64,000 nt of DNA, from the NCBI GenBank assembly GCA_013423325.1, contig BLJB01000028.1:186001-250000 (forward strand). The letters run 5' to 3'. The translations under genes and the position numbers were made by a program. Shown piece by piece: positions 1-11,472 of this stretch. Within the stretch, counting starts at the first letter, position 1. The number at the start of each line of letters is the position of its first letter. Under the pieces are notes generated by a model, which was not told the DNA's origin, searched no databases, and worked only from the letters and a program-made list of their open reading frames with translations. The stretch is from Usnea hakonensis. Its lineage: Eukaryota > Ascomycota > Lecanoromycetes > Lecanorales > Parmeliaceae.

Positions 1-327
1 CGCTTTCTCCACCGTGATGTGGTGAAGAATGATCTCGGTGAAGTTGTCCATGTCCTCCTTTGTTAAGCCCGAACAGTATCCGCTCGACTGGGCTTGGGTG
101 ATACCATTCAGAATACCCCGTCTCATCGTCTCTTTAGGGTTGCAAGGAACATCATTCATACTTTGGGGGTGATTCAAGGTCAAGGGAGGGGTACCACGCA
201 TGATAGCCTTTGTAACAAGGTCTGAAGATTTTGAGGGAGAGTTATGATTCGGTCGAGAGGACAAGCGCGAGGGAGGAGTGTCCATTGCAAAATCATTTTG
301 CGAGTTCGAGGGACGATCAGCATTCAT
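1..327 (-). CDS. partial gene running off the left edge, unknown product
   Basis: Reading leftward from the ATG at 327, a frame of about 109 codons stays open to the window edge. It gives a Ser/Pro/Asn-rich N-terminus followed by a more ordered segment around residues 60-109 (NPKETMRRGILNGITQ ... GLTKEDMDNFTEIIL), which looks helical and globular. An in-frame stop lies just upstream (352-354). The bases before the ATG (pyrimidine run then CAG) also resemble a 3' splice site, so 327 could be an internal exon boundary rather than the start codon. I do not recognise the family. The gene model rests on an open frame and composition only. Confidence 0.5.
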   Translation of the reverse strand, partial: MNADRPSNSQNDFAMDTPPSRLSSRPNHNSPSKSSDLVTKAIMRGTPPLTLNHPQSMNDVPCNPKETMRRGILNGITQAQSSGYCSGLTKEDMDNFTEIILHHITVEKA

Positions 328-2435
328 CTGAGGAGAGCAAAATGGAAACGGTTATGGTTTGTATATCGACGTGTGTTACTCAAGCGTCTCGGCAAATGAA
401 CGGTGAATATCTTGGTAGCTTTGACGACTCAGGAAGGTGTACTGGCTTCAGATTCAATGTGTTACTGTGAAAGTCTTTGGATAAGTCCATCAGGCAACGG
501 TGGCGGGTATCGAGTCATTCACAGCCGATCACAACAGCAAAGGCGGTAATATAGTGTCGACGACTGTGAATTTGCTGTAACTTGAGACACAACAAAGTGG
601 TTGAAAACATATTGTGAATTTGCTTCAGCATAAGGAACATTAAAGCGACCGAAAACATGTTCATTACGAGCTCGTCCTGTCACTGAATATACCGCGTTAC
701 CCTTTGCAACCGGGAGCGAACGGGATCTGACTTGACAAATAATTCACAAAGTGTGCTTGACACTGCAAGGTGCATATACACAGATTGGTATTCTTGTGCC
801 ATTTCCTTGTCCAGCTGAAATTTGGTTTCCCTTCTTGCAACTGGGGCTTTTAAACCTGCATTCCCAAATTTGCCGCACGCATACACTCAAAGTCTCCCAG
901 TTTGATTTTGGCATGTTTCGTTTTGGCGTTTTCGAAAGACCAATGCCGGGTTGGAAGATAGCGTGCAACCTATCCTTATATCCTCATTTAACGAGAATTC
1001 AGAATCACCACAGGAAATATATCCCTCACATTGCTGCCTATCTATACCGTTTTTATTCTCCACGGCCACTCGATTAGAAAAGTGGAATCTTTTTTTTCGA
1101 CAAAATTCGCAAAGAGAAAGATGTACTCGTACTCCGTACATAGGCTCATACATAGGCGAAGAAAAAGGCGGTCAAATTCCTGAGTACGGAAGGCGTACTC
1201 CTGGTACCTACTCTACGAGTAGTGTGGCTGAGCAAAAATTGAGTGTGATAAAAATAGGCCAGAAAATAAAGTAAAGTATCCAGCAACAAGGTCGAGATTG
1301 CTAGAGATTATATTAGTGGACAAGTACTACACAGCAGGTACCCGAGATCATACTCATCAGAGGGAAATATCACCACTCATCGTCGATGTTTTTGGGTTGC
1401 ATTGTAGCACTCTTCCGTGCAAAGGTGGCGTCGAAGGCATCTTTGCTCCCTCTGCGGCGCAAAGATTTTAAGGATGGTTCAGGACAAATGATACCAGCCA
1501 AAGAACAGAATTGGAGATGGTGTTACAGCCAAGAGGCGTCTAATGCGAGTCATGCAGCCGAACCAACAATATGGATCCTCGATCCCAGCTCTCTTCAGAA
1601 CAACATAAGCACGCGCCGTACGCCGCTCGCTTCGCTTATCTTTTGTACGTATCTAATTGGCCCTTCCTCAGCTTCACCGAAATACTCCGCCCCCCTCTTT
1701 CTACCCAGACTTCCTTCCATCCGGACTGTCTGATTTATGTTTATCTCTCGATATATCTCCATTGGGGAATTCTTGCGCGCTAAAGCCACGTTTCTCAAGT
1801 TAAAGTATACATTCATGTACGGCCATTAAGCACGGTCCGAGGTGCCCCCTCCTCATAGCTTCCGTGTGTTCCATTTGCGCGTTTCCTCCCCATCGCACTA
1901 TTCATGTGCTTATGCGGCGAGGCAATTCTCTTCCACTCTTCTTCACGCAATGGGTCCAAATTGCCTAAGTCATGGGTTTGACACGGGCATGAAACAGCAC
2001 AAAGTGTCTTCGCCGCAGGAGACGTCAGCCTTTTGTCTGCCAATAATAATGATAATGTATGGTTACGTACCGAGAATGACCTCCTGTGTCCAGTTTCGGA
2101 CCTGTTCCCTTGTGCGGCGGGGGTGGGTGAAACCACACTTTGCTTTTCTTTTCTTTTTTCTTTTTGTTTAAGGATCCCTCCAAGCAGTTTTCCAAGATAA
2201 TGCTCTCAGTCCCAGTTCGGTCTTTCTTCATCCTCGTCTCTGTGCATTTTTTTCTTCTCCTCGAGCACGCCTCAAAGGGTTTCCATTGAGCTGCTCCAAA
2301 CACTTAGGCCCCATTCGTATAGTCAATGCATTGTTCTTCCTTCCCTTGACTTCCAAACGCCTCATCCTACCTTTCGGGTACAACATCGTGAGCAGCTGTC
2401 ATCAATTCTTCGAGATATCAAGAAGCACTACAGAC
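328..2435. other. intergenic region, no gene recognised
   Basis: No frame here has convincing coding character or a recognisable family. Around 1127-1215 there are imperfect direct and inverted copies of a GTACTCCGTAC-like motif. The last 300 bases before 2436 are pyrimidine-rich and probably include the promoter and 5' UTR of the rhodopsin-domain gene. Confidence 0.5.
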
Positions 2436-3870
2436 ATGTCGTTAAACCAAGCCCTTGGACCTGCGTACTATACTAGGCATATCACCGTCATTGCCGTATT
2501 TTCTGGTGTCGCCTCCGTGGCAGTCGGTCTACGATTCTGGGCAAGAAGGATTCAGAACATGTCGCTGGAGTTGAATGACTACCTCATTGTTCTTGGTCTG
2601 GTACGAGCTAGTCTTCCAGCCTTGTCAATGCTTAAGCGTCTAATTCCTACTAGCTTTGTGCTCTCGCAGAGTCCGCTGTCAATATATACGGTAAGTGTCT
2701 CATGCGGGCAATACTAAGGTCGTTTCTTCGTCTCTAACAGAGTACCTCAAGGATGTTGCTTCGGTATGGCCAAACAGATGAGTCAAGGGGATATACAGAA
2801 AGCAATCATCTTTTCGCAAAAGGTCAGTCTATTCTCTCATGCCTTCCAAGACTCAGACTCACAGGTATATGCTAGTCCCAATTCATGGTCCCAATCATTT
2901 GGGTCGCGTCGATCACATTCATCCGCGCATCCATCGTCTTCCTCTACATACGCGTCTTCCCAACTCGCATATTCCGTAAAGTCTGCTATGCCGTCCTGGT
3001 AGTCAATTTTCTCTTCTTTATGGGCACGGTCTTAGCCGATTGCCTGATCTGCCAACCTATAGCCTATCGATGGGATCAGATGGCTGGAGGAAGCGGACAT
3101 TGCGGCGATCAGAAATCACTGGACCTCTTCATTGGCATTTTCAACCTAATACTCGATATCACGGCCGTGGTGCTACCGATGCCAATCCTCTGGGGCTTGA
3201 AAATGGCAGTGGCAAAGAAAGTGATGCTCAGTGGCATGTTTGGTATGGGTACTGTGTATGTTTCGCCCTCCAATAATCTTTCGGGACTACGCTAATCACC
3301 GCCAAATCGTGCAGCATCTGCGCCATCACAATCTGGCGCATCCACGACACAACCGCCATCTCCACCGCCAACGCCCAAGACGTCTACGCCCTCATCGCCC
3401 TCCTCACCTCCATGGAAGTCCTCCTCGGCGTCACAAACGCCTGCCTTCCCGTCCTAAAACCCATCTTCAACAAACTCCGGGGCACCGCGCCCAAAAGCAG
3501 CAGCGGCGGTGCCGTCAGCGAAATTCTCAAATCGGGCACCATACCCATCTTCATGCGCGTCAGTCAGATGTGGACGCTCGCGTCTCGAAAGGGGAAAGAC
3601 GTATCGAGTGACGAGGAGACGTTGACGGAGTGGTATGGTGAGAAGAAGGATAACTATGGAGCTGGTGCTGAGGGTGGGGGAGATGTGAAGGAGGCAATTG
3701 TGTCGGCGAAGGAGATCAGTTCGCCGATGACGCAGAAGGCGGAGAGAGTGCTGGGGTTGAAGCCGCAGGAGATCCATGTGAGGAGGGAAGTAGATGTTGA
3801 GAGTGTGATTAGTCGAGATGAGCTAGGTGCGGGGGGCGAGAGATGGGAGGGGAGGCGGGAAAGGTGGTGA
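2436..3870 (+). CDS. SAT4/Pth11-like rhodopsin-domain integral membrane protein
   Basis: Best model is five exons, 2436-2600, 2672-2690, 2743-2822, 2876-3255 and 3315-3870, giving 399 residues in one frame. The N-terminus has a first membrane helix (about residues 12-32), a basic loop and the family motif LELNDYLIVLGL (compare the usual DDYL). Further helices follow in WVASITFIRASIVFLYIRVF, CYAVLVVNFLFFMGTVLADC, LFIGIFNLILDITAVVLPMP and the segment after the last intron. The C-terminal ~110 residues are hydrophilic and charged, likely cytoplasmic. Introns are 50-75 nt. Both introns 1 and 2 end in CAGAG, and only the second AG keeps the family frame. Proteins of this fungal family are seven-helix membrane proteins, some linked to host or surface sensing. 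No ligand can be inferred here. Confidence 0.8.
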
Positions 3871-4438
3871 GGAGGTGGTGGGTTAACTGGCCTTTCTTAC
3901 ACTGTATATATTTTTGCTTGGGACATTATGGGGATGAATATCAGGACGACTAATGGTGGGTTATGAAAGGTTTTCTACCTCTGCAGTACGCACTCAGTTA
4001 CTACCTTCTCACTCCTCTAATGCAGTCACAGCATGCGCTTTATCCTCATGCAATCGCACATCCAGGCCAAAATTGAGAGACCGTCTGACTGCTGATACAA
4101 TTCTATAAAAGTTTCCCCCACAGCTCCGCCATTCTGAACAACATGTTAGCATCACAATGGCAATCAGTAGACCATAACCATCCTCATCATCTCCTATACT
4201 GCTCAGCGAATCCAATGCGATCTGGTTTCACCATTGCACCTCAACCCTCTCTTCGATAAAGACGATCATTGAACACCATCGAAGACCATGCATTCCTCCC
4301 AAAAAGGTAGGTCCCAAACAATACGCTAGCACCCTAGCGATCTAGCGCTTACCCGTTCTTGCTATATGGAATCTTCTCCTTGTACCATCCTCGAAATTTC
4401 CATTTTCTTCAATTTAGGTCCATCACCAAAGATAATAG
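3871..4438. other. intergenic region
   Basis: No gene seen. It serves as the 3' flank of the rhodopsin-domain gene and the 5' flank of the hydrolase. A short ATG-led segment at 4288 followed by GTAGGT could be a 5' UTR exon, but it does not join the hydrolase frame. Confidence 0.4.
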
Positions 4439-5522
4439 ATGGCAAGCATCACATACTCTCAGGTCGGCTCCCTCGAGACAAAACTCGACCTCTACAAACC
4501 TCCAGATTTAGAAGAAGGGCTTGTGCCAGCGCTGGTGCACTTCCATGGTGGAGGAGGGATGATCGCGGGGTGCCGAAAGGATTTGCATTTTGTGAATTGG
4601 CTCAAGGGTATGGCATCGACCTGATGCCTGTCGAATGGATGGCGGACATGAGTGTTTGTCATGCTAATTCCAACCTCCAGAGGCGACCTTAGAGAACGGC
4701 ATCCTCTTCATAAGCGCAGACTATCGCCTCTTGTACCCCTCTACCGCATTCGACATCATCACCGACGTCAAAGACCTCTTCGCCTTCCTCGCTTGCCCAA
4801 GCTTCTCAGAGATGTATTTACCTGCGGGAATCGCCCTCGATGCCACCCGGATAGCCGTCTCGGGCGAAGCAGGCGGAGGTTATCCGGCCCGTGCTGCTGG
4901 AATAATTGCTGAACCGAGGCCGAAAGCAGTACTTCTGCAGTATGCGCAAGGCGGTCAAATGTTGGATGATCAGTGGCTCGCTGTGAAAGATCGCGATGTA
5001 ACAGACCCTGAGGGAGGGATTGTGGTCAGGGAATCTGTTGCTCATCTTCTCAAAGAACAAGAGCCAATCTCTGATGACCCGATACCACTGCTTAGTGATG
5101 AAGTTCCGAATGGCGACAGTGGGAGATCACAGCTCCTGATGTGGTGGTGGAGAACTGGCGGATTCATTGACGTTTTACTGGGGGTCAACGGAATGTCCAA
5201 ATGGTTGCGGGGCCTCAGCTTGGCTCAGCGTCAAGGGTTTCTTCCAGCACCATTGGACACGGCCATATTACAGACGCAGCTTACAGAGGATTTTCCGCCG
5301 ACTTTCATGATGCATGGCCAGGATGATAAGGTGGTGCTGCCGAACGAGTCAGTGCTCACGTATGAAACTTTGGTGGAGTTGGGCGTGGAGGTTGAGCTGC
5401 ACTTACTCGAGGGCGCTGGTCATAGGATGATTGATGAGAAGGATGCGCCAAACCTCGCGGCTGGGGTTCAGGAGATACAGCAAAAGGCGGTGGAGTTCCT
5501 GGTGCACAAGCTGAAAGACTAG
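4439..5522 (+). CDS. alpha/beta hydrolase-fold protein with alanine at the nucleophile position
   Basis: Two exons, 4439-4607 and 4681-5522, join in phase (intron 4608-4680, GTATGG...CCAG, branch TGCTAAT) to give 336 residues. The fold is clear: oxyanion motif HFHGGGG near residue 36, ISADYRL strand, the nucleophile elbow at about 118-123, an acid motif GQDDK at 271-272 and the histidine in GAGH at 304. In the esterase/BD-FAE-type family the elbow reads G-E-S-A-G-G. Here it reads G-E-A-G-G-G with codon GCA at residue 120, so the catalytic serine is missing while Asp and His remain. It may be a non-catalytic paralogue. No signal peptide is seen, so a cytosolic location is likely. The start is fixed by an in-frame TAG directly before ATG 4439. 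Confidence 0.8.
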
Positions 5523-7140
5523 TACCAAGTGGTATAGCTCAGCGTCTAGCAATGTATGGAGTCCTGGTGTCGCTTTCGCGGAGTTTGATCATAGGGCGTG
5601 CGGGGTCTATCCGTCAGCTTCATGTATTGCAATAATTGAATGCAGTCAATGGTTCCCATAACCAGAATCATCGCTGTGAAGTTTCTTCTGCAAATTTCTT
5701 GTTGATTGAAAGCGAGCGTCAAGAGAACTTGCAGGCGCAATGTCTTCCCAAGCACCTCAAGATTGGTGATGGCACAGCCCAGTCTTTACAGGCACGCACA
5801 GGTCCAACATTGATATGTGATCTTCACAGGAAGTCCAGGAAAAACAGAATGCCCAGCTGGCTATCAAGGATACCCAGATAGTTCCCCTGGCATTGTTGAT
5901 AGACATGTTGGGCCTGGCACAATAGCTGAGCTGTTCAACGCCCGAATACTGCGCATTGATAAGCCACTCGTATCCTATTCTCCCAAGCATCACAGGATAC
6001 ACCATGGACAGCGATATGCATCAGACCTCAAATGGACTTGATAGAAGAGTGGAATGAAAGTCGCAAAGTAAGCTTTTCAAAACCGTAAGTAAAAAACGAA
6101 ACGGTGCTGAGCCAAAAATAGAATCTCGACCACATCGCTTAGTCTTCACCGAGCCTCATCCACAAAGCCCACCTCTCCCAACGTTAGACCGTATCGTAGT
6201 GGTAAAGAGATGCGTTGTCGACTATTCCTGCGTCAAGCTTCAAGTCATTTGAGAAGAGCCGTTGAGACAACGACCGCTGGCATTGCTGCTTACGGTATTT
6301 CGGTGACACTTCTCTACTCAAGGCCAAAGCATTGGCATAACCCCAGCCTAGTACTTGCAGCGAAGATCTGATCCTTTGTACATTACTTCCAGCCTAGGTG
6401 GCTGCGCCTTTCCCTGTTGTCGCCTCTTCCATTGTATTGCTCCATCTGGAGTCTTAAGTCTTGTCTTTTGCGCCGCTGGTACCCAATGACCTGTATCTTT
6501 GCTTGCGTAGGAAAGGGTTCGCTGGTTGGGTAGAGTATCGGTGCAATGAGCTGAGGCGTGATAAACCCTTGAATGGTGATTTTTCGAGCCCTGCATACCC
6601 TGGATCCTTCGGCATGGCTGAGGGATGCTGCAAGGTCAAGCGACAAATATTGCAATCAGCGATAGCAGGCGGATCGGCATCCTTAAATGTACAAGGTATC
6701 TGCAAGATCCTGAACTTTCGTACGCCTGGGCTTCAAATCTGCGTTGGTAAGTGGAGGCTGGAAGGTGGAGGAAGTGTAGACTATTCTGAGCAATGTTTGA
6801 AGATAAAAAGTTGAAGGGAGTCATCTGGTGGGTCTACTCTTGTCTGCACCGTTTTCTAGATATTCCACAAGAGACGGAGCAGGAAGGCAATGTTGTGTGT
6901 TGTGTTTGTCCTTTTGGAAGAATCGCGTTAATGGTATATTTGTCATGTCGGAATTTCATGGGCTTACCAGATTTGAGAAAGGTGCAAGGCAAGGACTGAT
7001 ATGAGAAAAGGAAAGAATGAGTGAAAAGAAAATGAGTGCGTTGTTAAAGAGCAATGATAGTGTTCGATGAGGAAATAAAAAAAGTTTCAGGTTTTGAAGA
7101 TATTTGATTTATATAATTCAAATAGGAACAAAATTTTAGT

Positions 7141-7215
7141 TAGTCCAGCGGTATAGCTAGTAAGGAGTGCTAGAGCCTTATGCCCTGGCCACTAGTTCAA
7201 AGGTCGCGCTGATCG
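7141..7215 (+). other. possible tRNA-derived (SINE-like) relic with A-box and weak B-box
   Basis: TAGTCCAGCGG near 7144 fits the pol III A-box pattern TRGYNNANNNG. About 45 nt downstream, AGTTCAAAGG partly fits the B-box. I could not fold the segment into a complete cloverleaf, so it is not called as a tRNA gene. It may be a decayed tRNA or the head of a tRNA-derived element. Confidence 0.25.
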
Positions 7216-7353
7216 TGCGGACATGATCAGTATCAAGCAAGCCTTTACTAGTGCCTACGAAAGGATAAAACGGCGAAGACTGAAAATATCTCCACGAGCC
7301 TGAATTTCCTGTAGCATCTACCCTCTCAGAGAGGCTACGATGTGAGTCCTTTT

Positions 7354-7406
7354 GCTATTTTGGATTTCTGGTAAGAGGTGGTGGGTTCGATTCCGGCAGA
7401 AGGCCA
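7354..7406 (+). other. tRNA T-arm-like segment with consensus B-box
   Basis: GGGTTCGATTCC at about 7384-7395 matches the pol III B-box, and the following GGCAGAAGGCCA resembles a tRNA 3' acceptor strand. No matching 5' acceptor strand or A-box was found at the expected distance, so this is probably the 3' part of a tRNA or of a tRNA-derived repeat. Confidence 0.3.
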
Positions 7407-7562
7407 AATTTTATTTGTTGATCTTCTGTACTTGTCTTTTGCCACGGCAAAAAGGGGGCTACCAAGCAAGCTCAACACTCGTGAGACTATTTTTCCCTTA
7501 CCATGAACTAGATATTGTCCGGTCATTGTCACAGACATCTCCCTAAACAATAAACGTTGCCA

Positions 7563-8441
7563 TTACATGACCGAACACTCTCCTTTCTTCCCAAGGTTAC
7601 TGTCCCCAAGCTTCCTCGCGTACTTCCCACGCCCTTTTGACTTACCGTGCTTACTACTCTTCCCCTGCTCACTGTTCGCATCTCGCCATTCCTTATCCCA
7701 GTCTTGACTCATAAGATGATCCTTCCTGTACGACTCCCTCTTATCAATCGCCCACAACCCTAAAAGATGGAAAGCTCGTCTATGCACAGCATGGATCCTG
7801 GTTCGAAAATACTCATCATGTCCATCCCCTGGGTCGCAGTCTTTCGGAAGACAACGAACAAACTCGTACGCATGACACATCTCATGCAGCATGGTACCAA
7901 ACATTGTCTTGAACGGAGTGTCAGTTGACGGATCCACCAAAATCGTTTGGGCATTCAATTTGATTCGGCACTGTCCCATCTCCCCAGACTGGGGCCTTAC
8001 CGTGAAGCCCCAAGTTCCGGTCGGAACCTTCCACCGTTGGAAGTACTCATCGCTAGCCCACTGGACGCAAACGTTACCTCGAAGTTTTCCGTTGAAGAAC
8101 ACAAGATCCAGATCTGCAAAAGCTTTGACGATGAGATCTGGGCTGTACACGTACTCTTCGGTGTCAAGGATAGCGTCAATCAATCTATCAATGGCAGCTG
8201 TTTCGAGAGGCGGAATGTTCCTTGTCTCCTTGTTATGCCAGACTATTTCTGAGGTTGCGTCAACTGCACTCACAAATGGTCCTGTGTTGGGATGAGGAAA
8301 TTTTCCACGATGATGAAAGTCAAGCTGGCTCTGGCTGCAATGGTATTGCGTCCCCCTACTTGTGTGGAAAGACTCGAATGCCTCTTGGTACATATTCTGA
8401 CAGATCTTATGCTCTCTCCGGCCCTTTTTGGGTCGATCCAT
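7563..8441 (-). CDS. SprT-like zinc metalloprotease-domain protein
   Basis: Single exon of 292 residues starting at ATG 8441. The central region (about residues 105-240) is an SprT-like domain. It opens with FADLDLVFFNGKL, and the zinc-protease motif HEMCH (HExxH) lies at about residues 186-190. A candidate third ligand histidine is in GDGHDEYF near residue 208. The N-terminal ~80 residues are basic and divergent. The C-terminus is Lys/Gly/Ser-rich (KHGKSKGRGKYARK) and may bind nucleic acid. In the SprT/Spartan/Wss1 family such proteases cleave DNA-bound proteins. The domain is recognisable here, but the substrate is inference. No signal peptide is seen. The neighbouring genes share no obvious pathway. 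Confidence 0.8.
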   Translation of the reverse strand: MDRPKKGRREHKICQNMYQEAFESFHTSRGTQYHCSQSQLDFHHRGKFPHPNTGPFVSAVDATSEIVWHNKETRNIPPLETAAIDRLIDAILDTEEYVYSPDLIVKAFADLDLVFFNGKLRGNVCVQWASDEYFQRWKVPTGTWGFTVRPQSGEMGQCRIKLNAQTILVDPSTDTPFKTMFGTMLHEMCHAYEFVRCLPKDCDPGDGHDEYFRTRIHAVHRRAFHLLGLWAIDKRESYRKDHLMSQDWDKEWRDANSEQGKSSKHGKSKGRGKYARKLGDSNLGKKGECSVM

Positions 8442-9840
8442 GGTTACTGAAAATTTTCTAACAAACTTTGATAGTGCGGTCCTTGGGAATAAGGAGATGA
8501 TCTAGGGAATGCAAATCTTTGGAGAGAATCAAGTATTCGAACAAAGCTGCACACAAACAACGTTTGTGTCTTTAATGTGTTTAAACAACAAGGGTACTAC
8601 CACAGATTTCATTGTAGGGAAATTGAATCTTTGTCCTGACTGATTTGACCAAAAGCCTGACTGCCCTTCTCCGCCGCTAGACGCATTCGATCTGTCCATG
8701 TCTTCTGCTTGATTCATGTCTCAAATATCAGGGCATAGGGTCACGGCCGGCACGAAGATACCAGAGTCCTTTCGCACAATCGCCGTTCTTGCTCAAATTG
8801 CAAATGCACTTGACCCCCATATCCGCGTCGCCAAGGCACCTAGAGTGCTTTTCAGTGGACGGACAATGAGAGAGATAAATATACACAGGGGAATTGACAC
8901 TGTAAAATAAAGTTCAGGAAGTCTACCTCTAGGCGCAATACTAGTACTCATACTGAAAAGACCATAAGTTAAGCGTGAGATGCTTGCCGTCTCTGTGAGT
9001 GATCCTCTAGAATCAACCGCCTGGATCAGCGAGGTGGAAATTGACACAATTTCGTTTTCCATGCCCCAGGGTCAGAAGTAGCCTTGTGTACAGCACTGCA
9101 TTGCCCCCGCCTCAGCCTTCGGGCTCGTCCGAGGCTCCACTCCTCGCTACGCACCAAAAAGGTGGGCAGGCAAATGAATTTCCCTAAGAATAACGATATT
9201 CGTGACAGATCTTGTGTCTTGAAACGATATTTGTGACCTGGCAGGTCGATGCTTGATCTTGAGTATTTTGATTCAACTCATTATAGAAGCTCTGGTCAAG
9301 GCTATGACTGTGCGTTGGGCCATTAGAGAAAAGCTCGACTTTGGCACTTGTGGCTGAGCTCACGTTTCCTGCTTTCGTGGCCCACAGTATGCCCTCAGGC
9401 AGCACTGGGTCTAAGGTACTGGGGAGGTGTGGTGGCGGCCCGGACTAGAGTACGATGCCTTTCTAGCCTTGCAGACGGCTTCCATTCAAAAGACTACTTC
9501 TTTGTGCCTGTACCCATAGACCAGTAGCCCATCCCAAGCACTATCTCGCTGCGTACTAGGATCAAGGATCACTCATCTTCTCTTCTTCGGATTTAATTCG
9601 GGCTTTACGGAAATCGCAGACTCCGCCTTCTCCTTTCTCACCATCTCGATGCCGTTGTTACATCACTTTTCATGCTTCCTAGCTTCTCGGTGCTGTCATT
9701 GCTCTTGGAAATGACATGGTTTGATCGCTATCATAGGTGCGGTCGACAAGCCTTGTGGGAGCGATCTCTGACTTCGTCGTGACCGTTTCGTCGTGACCTT
9801 GATTGGTCCTTTGCTATAGAGGAAGAAGTGGAGGAGCTCT
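8442..9840. other. intergenic region, nothing recognised
   Basis: Scattered short frames on both strands without domain signatures. A GC-rich patch lies at about 9100-9160. The + strand from about 9450 may hold decayed coding sequence upstream of the RelA/SpoT-like relic, but I cannot support it. Confidence 0.35.
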
Positions 9841-9844
9841 GTAA

Positions 9845-10099
9845 AAAGGCACCAGGGGACTGGCAACCTCGTGCGAACAGGAACCGCTGGAGCAAGAACA
9901 CAGAAGTCGCATCAGTCACTACAAAGACGAGTCCGCGAACGTCGCTGATATCAAGGATTTGGTAGCTGGAAGGGTCATCTTGGCCCACTGGACACAATTC
10001 CAACATGAGGAGGAGGAGGAGGAGGAGGTAGTGCAGGAGACTTTCACCTTCAAAAGTCAAACCCAATATCCAAAGCATGATTATTATGCGATAAGCTTC
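9845..10099 (+). pseudogene. RelA/SpoT-like domain relic
   Basis: One + frame between a TAA at 9842 and a TAG at about 10097 reads SRISHYKDESANVADIKDLV followed by AGRVIL, a VxxxVxETF-type segment and TFKSQTQYPKHD. This resembles the core of RelA/SpoT-type nucleotidyltransferase domains found in some large fungal proteins (the 'DIxDLxGxRIxL' region). A run of eight GAG codons interrupts it, and there is no full-length frame before or after. It therefore looks like a fragment of a decayed gene. The identification is by motif memory only. Confidence 0.35.
10006..10029 (+). repeat. (GAG)n trinucleotide tract
   Basis: About eight GAG units in a row, encoding Glu in the relic frame. It probably expanded by slippage. 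Confidence 0.7.
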
Positions 10100-10772
10100 T
10101 AGAGGCGTTTGCGCGGTTATGATAGATTTCATCTATACATGAATTGGCCAGGCAACAAAGATGGGCAATCCAGCCACCCAATTATCTCATTTCATGACTG
10201 CTTTTAAGTGGGGTTTTATGAATTTGAAACATGATCCTGACGAGGTTATGCTCTCCTGTCTAAATTTGCTCATAGGTGTTGCGAATCTAGAAGAAATAGG
10301 GGTTTTGATGAGTGACAAGCGGTTGATCACCCTCGCGGAGTCTCTTTTCAAGGAGATGACATCCATTCAGACTTGCAAAACGAAATTTGAGACGTGATTG
10401 CTGGGCTGAATTTCGATGAAAAGGACAAATAGTGCTTGCCCGATTTACCGCGGAGACCATAAATCTTTTCTCGGTCTTGGAAGAAAGACAATCAGCTGGC
10501 TTTGATGAAGGCTCTCATTGTATCCTCTTGAGAACACGTGATCCTTGCGCCTTGACATGACGCTTCGCAAAACGATTTCATGATATCTTGTCCTGCTTTC
10601 GTGCATGGAGCGCAAGTTGGCCAATCCTTCGCCTACCATATAGTGCCTATAGCGATTTGGCGACTGCTAGCGATGCGCAACGCGCCTCGATCCGGTCCGT
10701 CAGCACTGCTTTGGTCATTAAAAGGCCCTGACAGCCCAAAATCATATAATCTCAGAGGGGAGCTACCTTAGC

Positions 10773-11472
10773 ATGTTGTCCTACTTGATTGTCGTGCTCG
10801 CGTTTCGCCTGATCCTGACTTCGGCAGGCCCGTCACAAGATGCTGGAGAGCAGACAATACAGCTCTTGCCAGCGAATCTTTCTCAAAACGAATTCGCAAG
10901 TGCATTGAACGCATCAAATGACCTGAAAATAGAATGTGACGGACAGAAATATGGCTTCAACCCCAACATTCCCGATTGCCAGAATGCCAGAACCTTTTAC
11001 AAACGTTCTGCACAGCTATTCACTTACGGAGAACGTCATTCTGGCCACGGGGTCGACGTCTTTCCACTACCATTCCGCCTCATGGGAGGTGAGCTGCCAC
11101 AGATCTTGTTATTTACGAGTTTCAATACTCACATCGACATCGCTAATATTTCAGCAGATAAAGCATTGTGCTACATCGAGCCAGTCCTGGTAGACAGCTC
11201 ACTGGGGACCGGCACCGCGAGCATCAACCATCTCAGTAACGCCGCGTATGAGTTGATCCTCCAATGTGCGGTGAGACAGTCGAAAGGCGGAATTGCTACT
11301 GGAATAGGTACGTAGTACGAGTCGGACTTAGGCGTATCTATCAAATACGGTTTCGGGAGAGCTCTGAACTTACATTGCTTAGGGGGACAAAATATGGCAG
11401 TAATCCTAGGTACATATCAGCCTAACGTGCAATGTCGAGGGCCCTTCAGCGCATGGCGTTCCTGCAGAAGTG
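10773..11472 (+). pseudogene. secreted protein gene, 5' part, interrupted by Copia element A1
   Basis: Exons 10773-11088, 11155-11307 and 11383-11472, with introns 11089-11154 (GTGAGC...TTTCAG) and 11308-11382 (GTACGT...GCTTAG). The start gives a signal peptide (MLSYLIVVLAFRLILTSA). The mature part resembles a widespread Pezizomycotina family of about 260-residue secreted proteins of unknown function, with CDGQKYGFNPNIPDC, TYGERHSG and FPLPFR near the middle and a conserved Cys pattern (C-Y-I-E-P-V-L, LQCAV, QPNVQC, SCR). The frame is open up to 11472, where the 5' LTR of element A1 begins. Read into the LTR, it would stop within a few dozen bases. The remaining exons lie at 18430-18735. Confidence 0.8.

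Larger units (their letters stand above)
5523..7562. other. gene-poor stretch with tRNA-like promoter boxes
   Basis: No convincing protein gene on either strand. The only recognisable signals are pol III box-like sequences at about 7141-7203 and 7380-7406, listed separately. Several short open frames overlap on both strands without coding character. Confidence 0.45.

Noticed and set aside
887..1274. Overlapping open frames on both strands around 750-1274
   Set aside because: No domain, no codon character, and the frames shadow each other. Treated as intergenic.
1842..2303. Open frames of about 100 codons on both strands
   Set aside because: Low-complexity pyrimidine/purine composition explains the lack of stops. 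Likely promoter or UTR of the 2436 gene.
9731..10132. 133-codon minus-strand frame with a poly-Leu run
   Set aside because: It is the antisense of the (GAG)n tract and the RelA/SpoT-like + frame. The Leu run is a shadow of the repeat.
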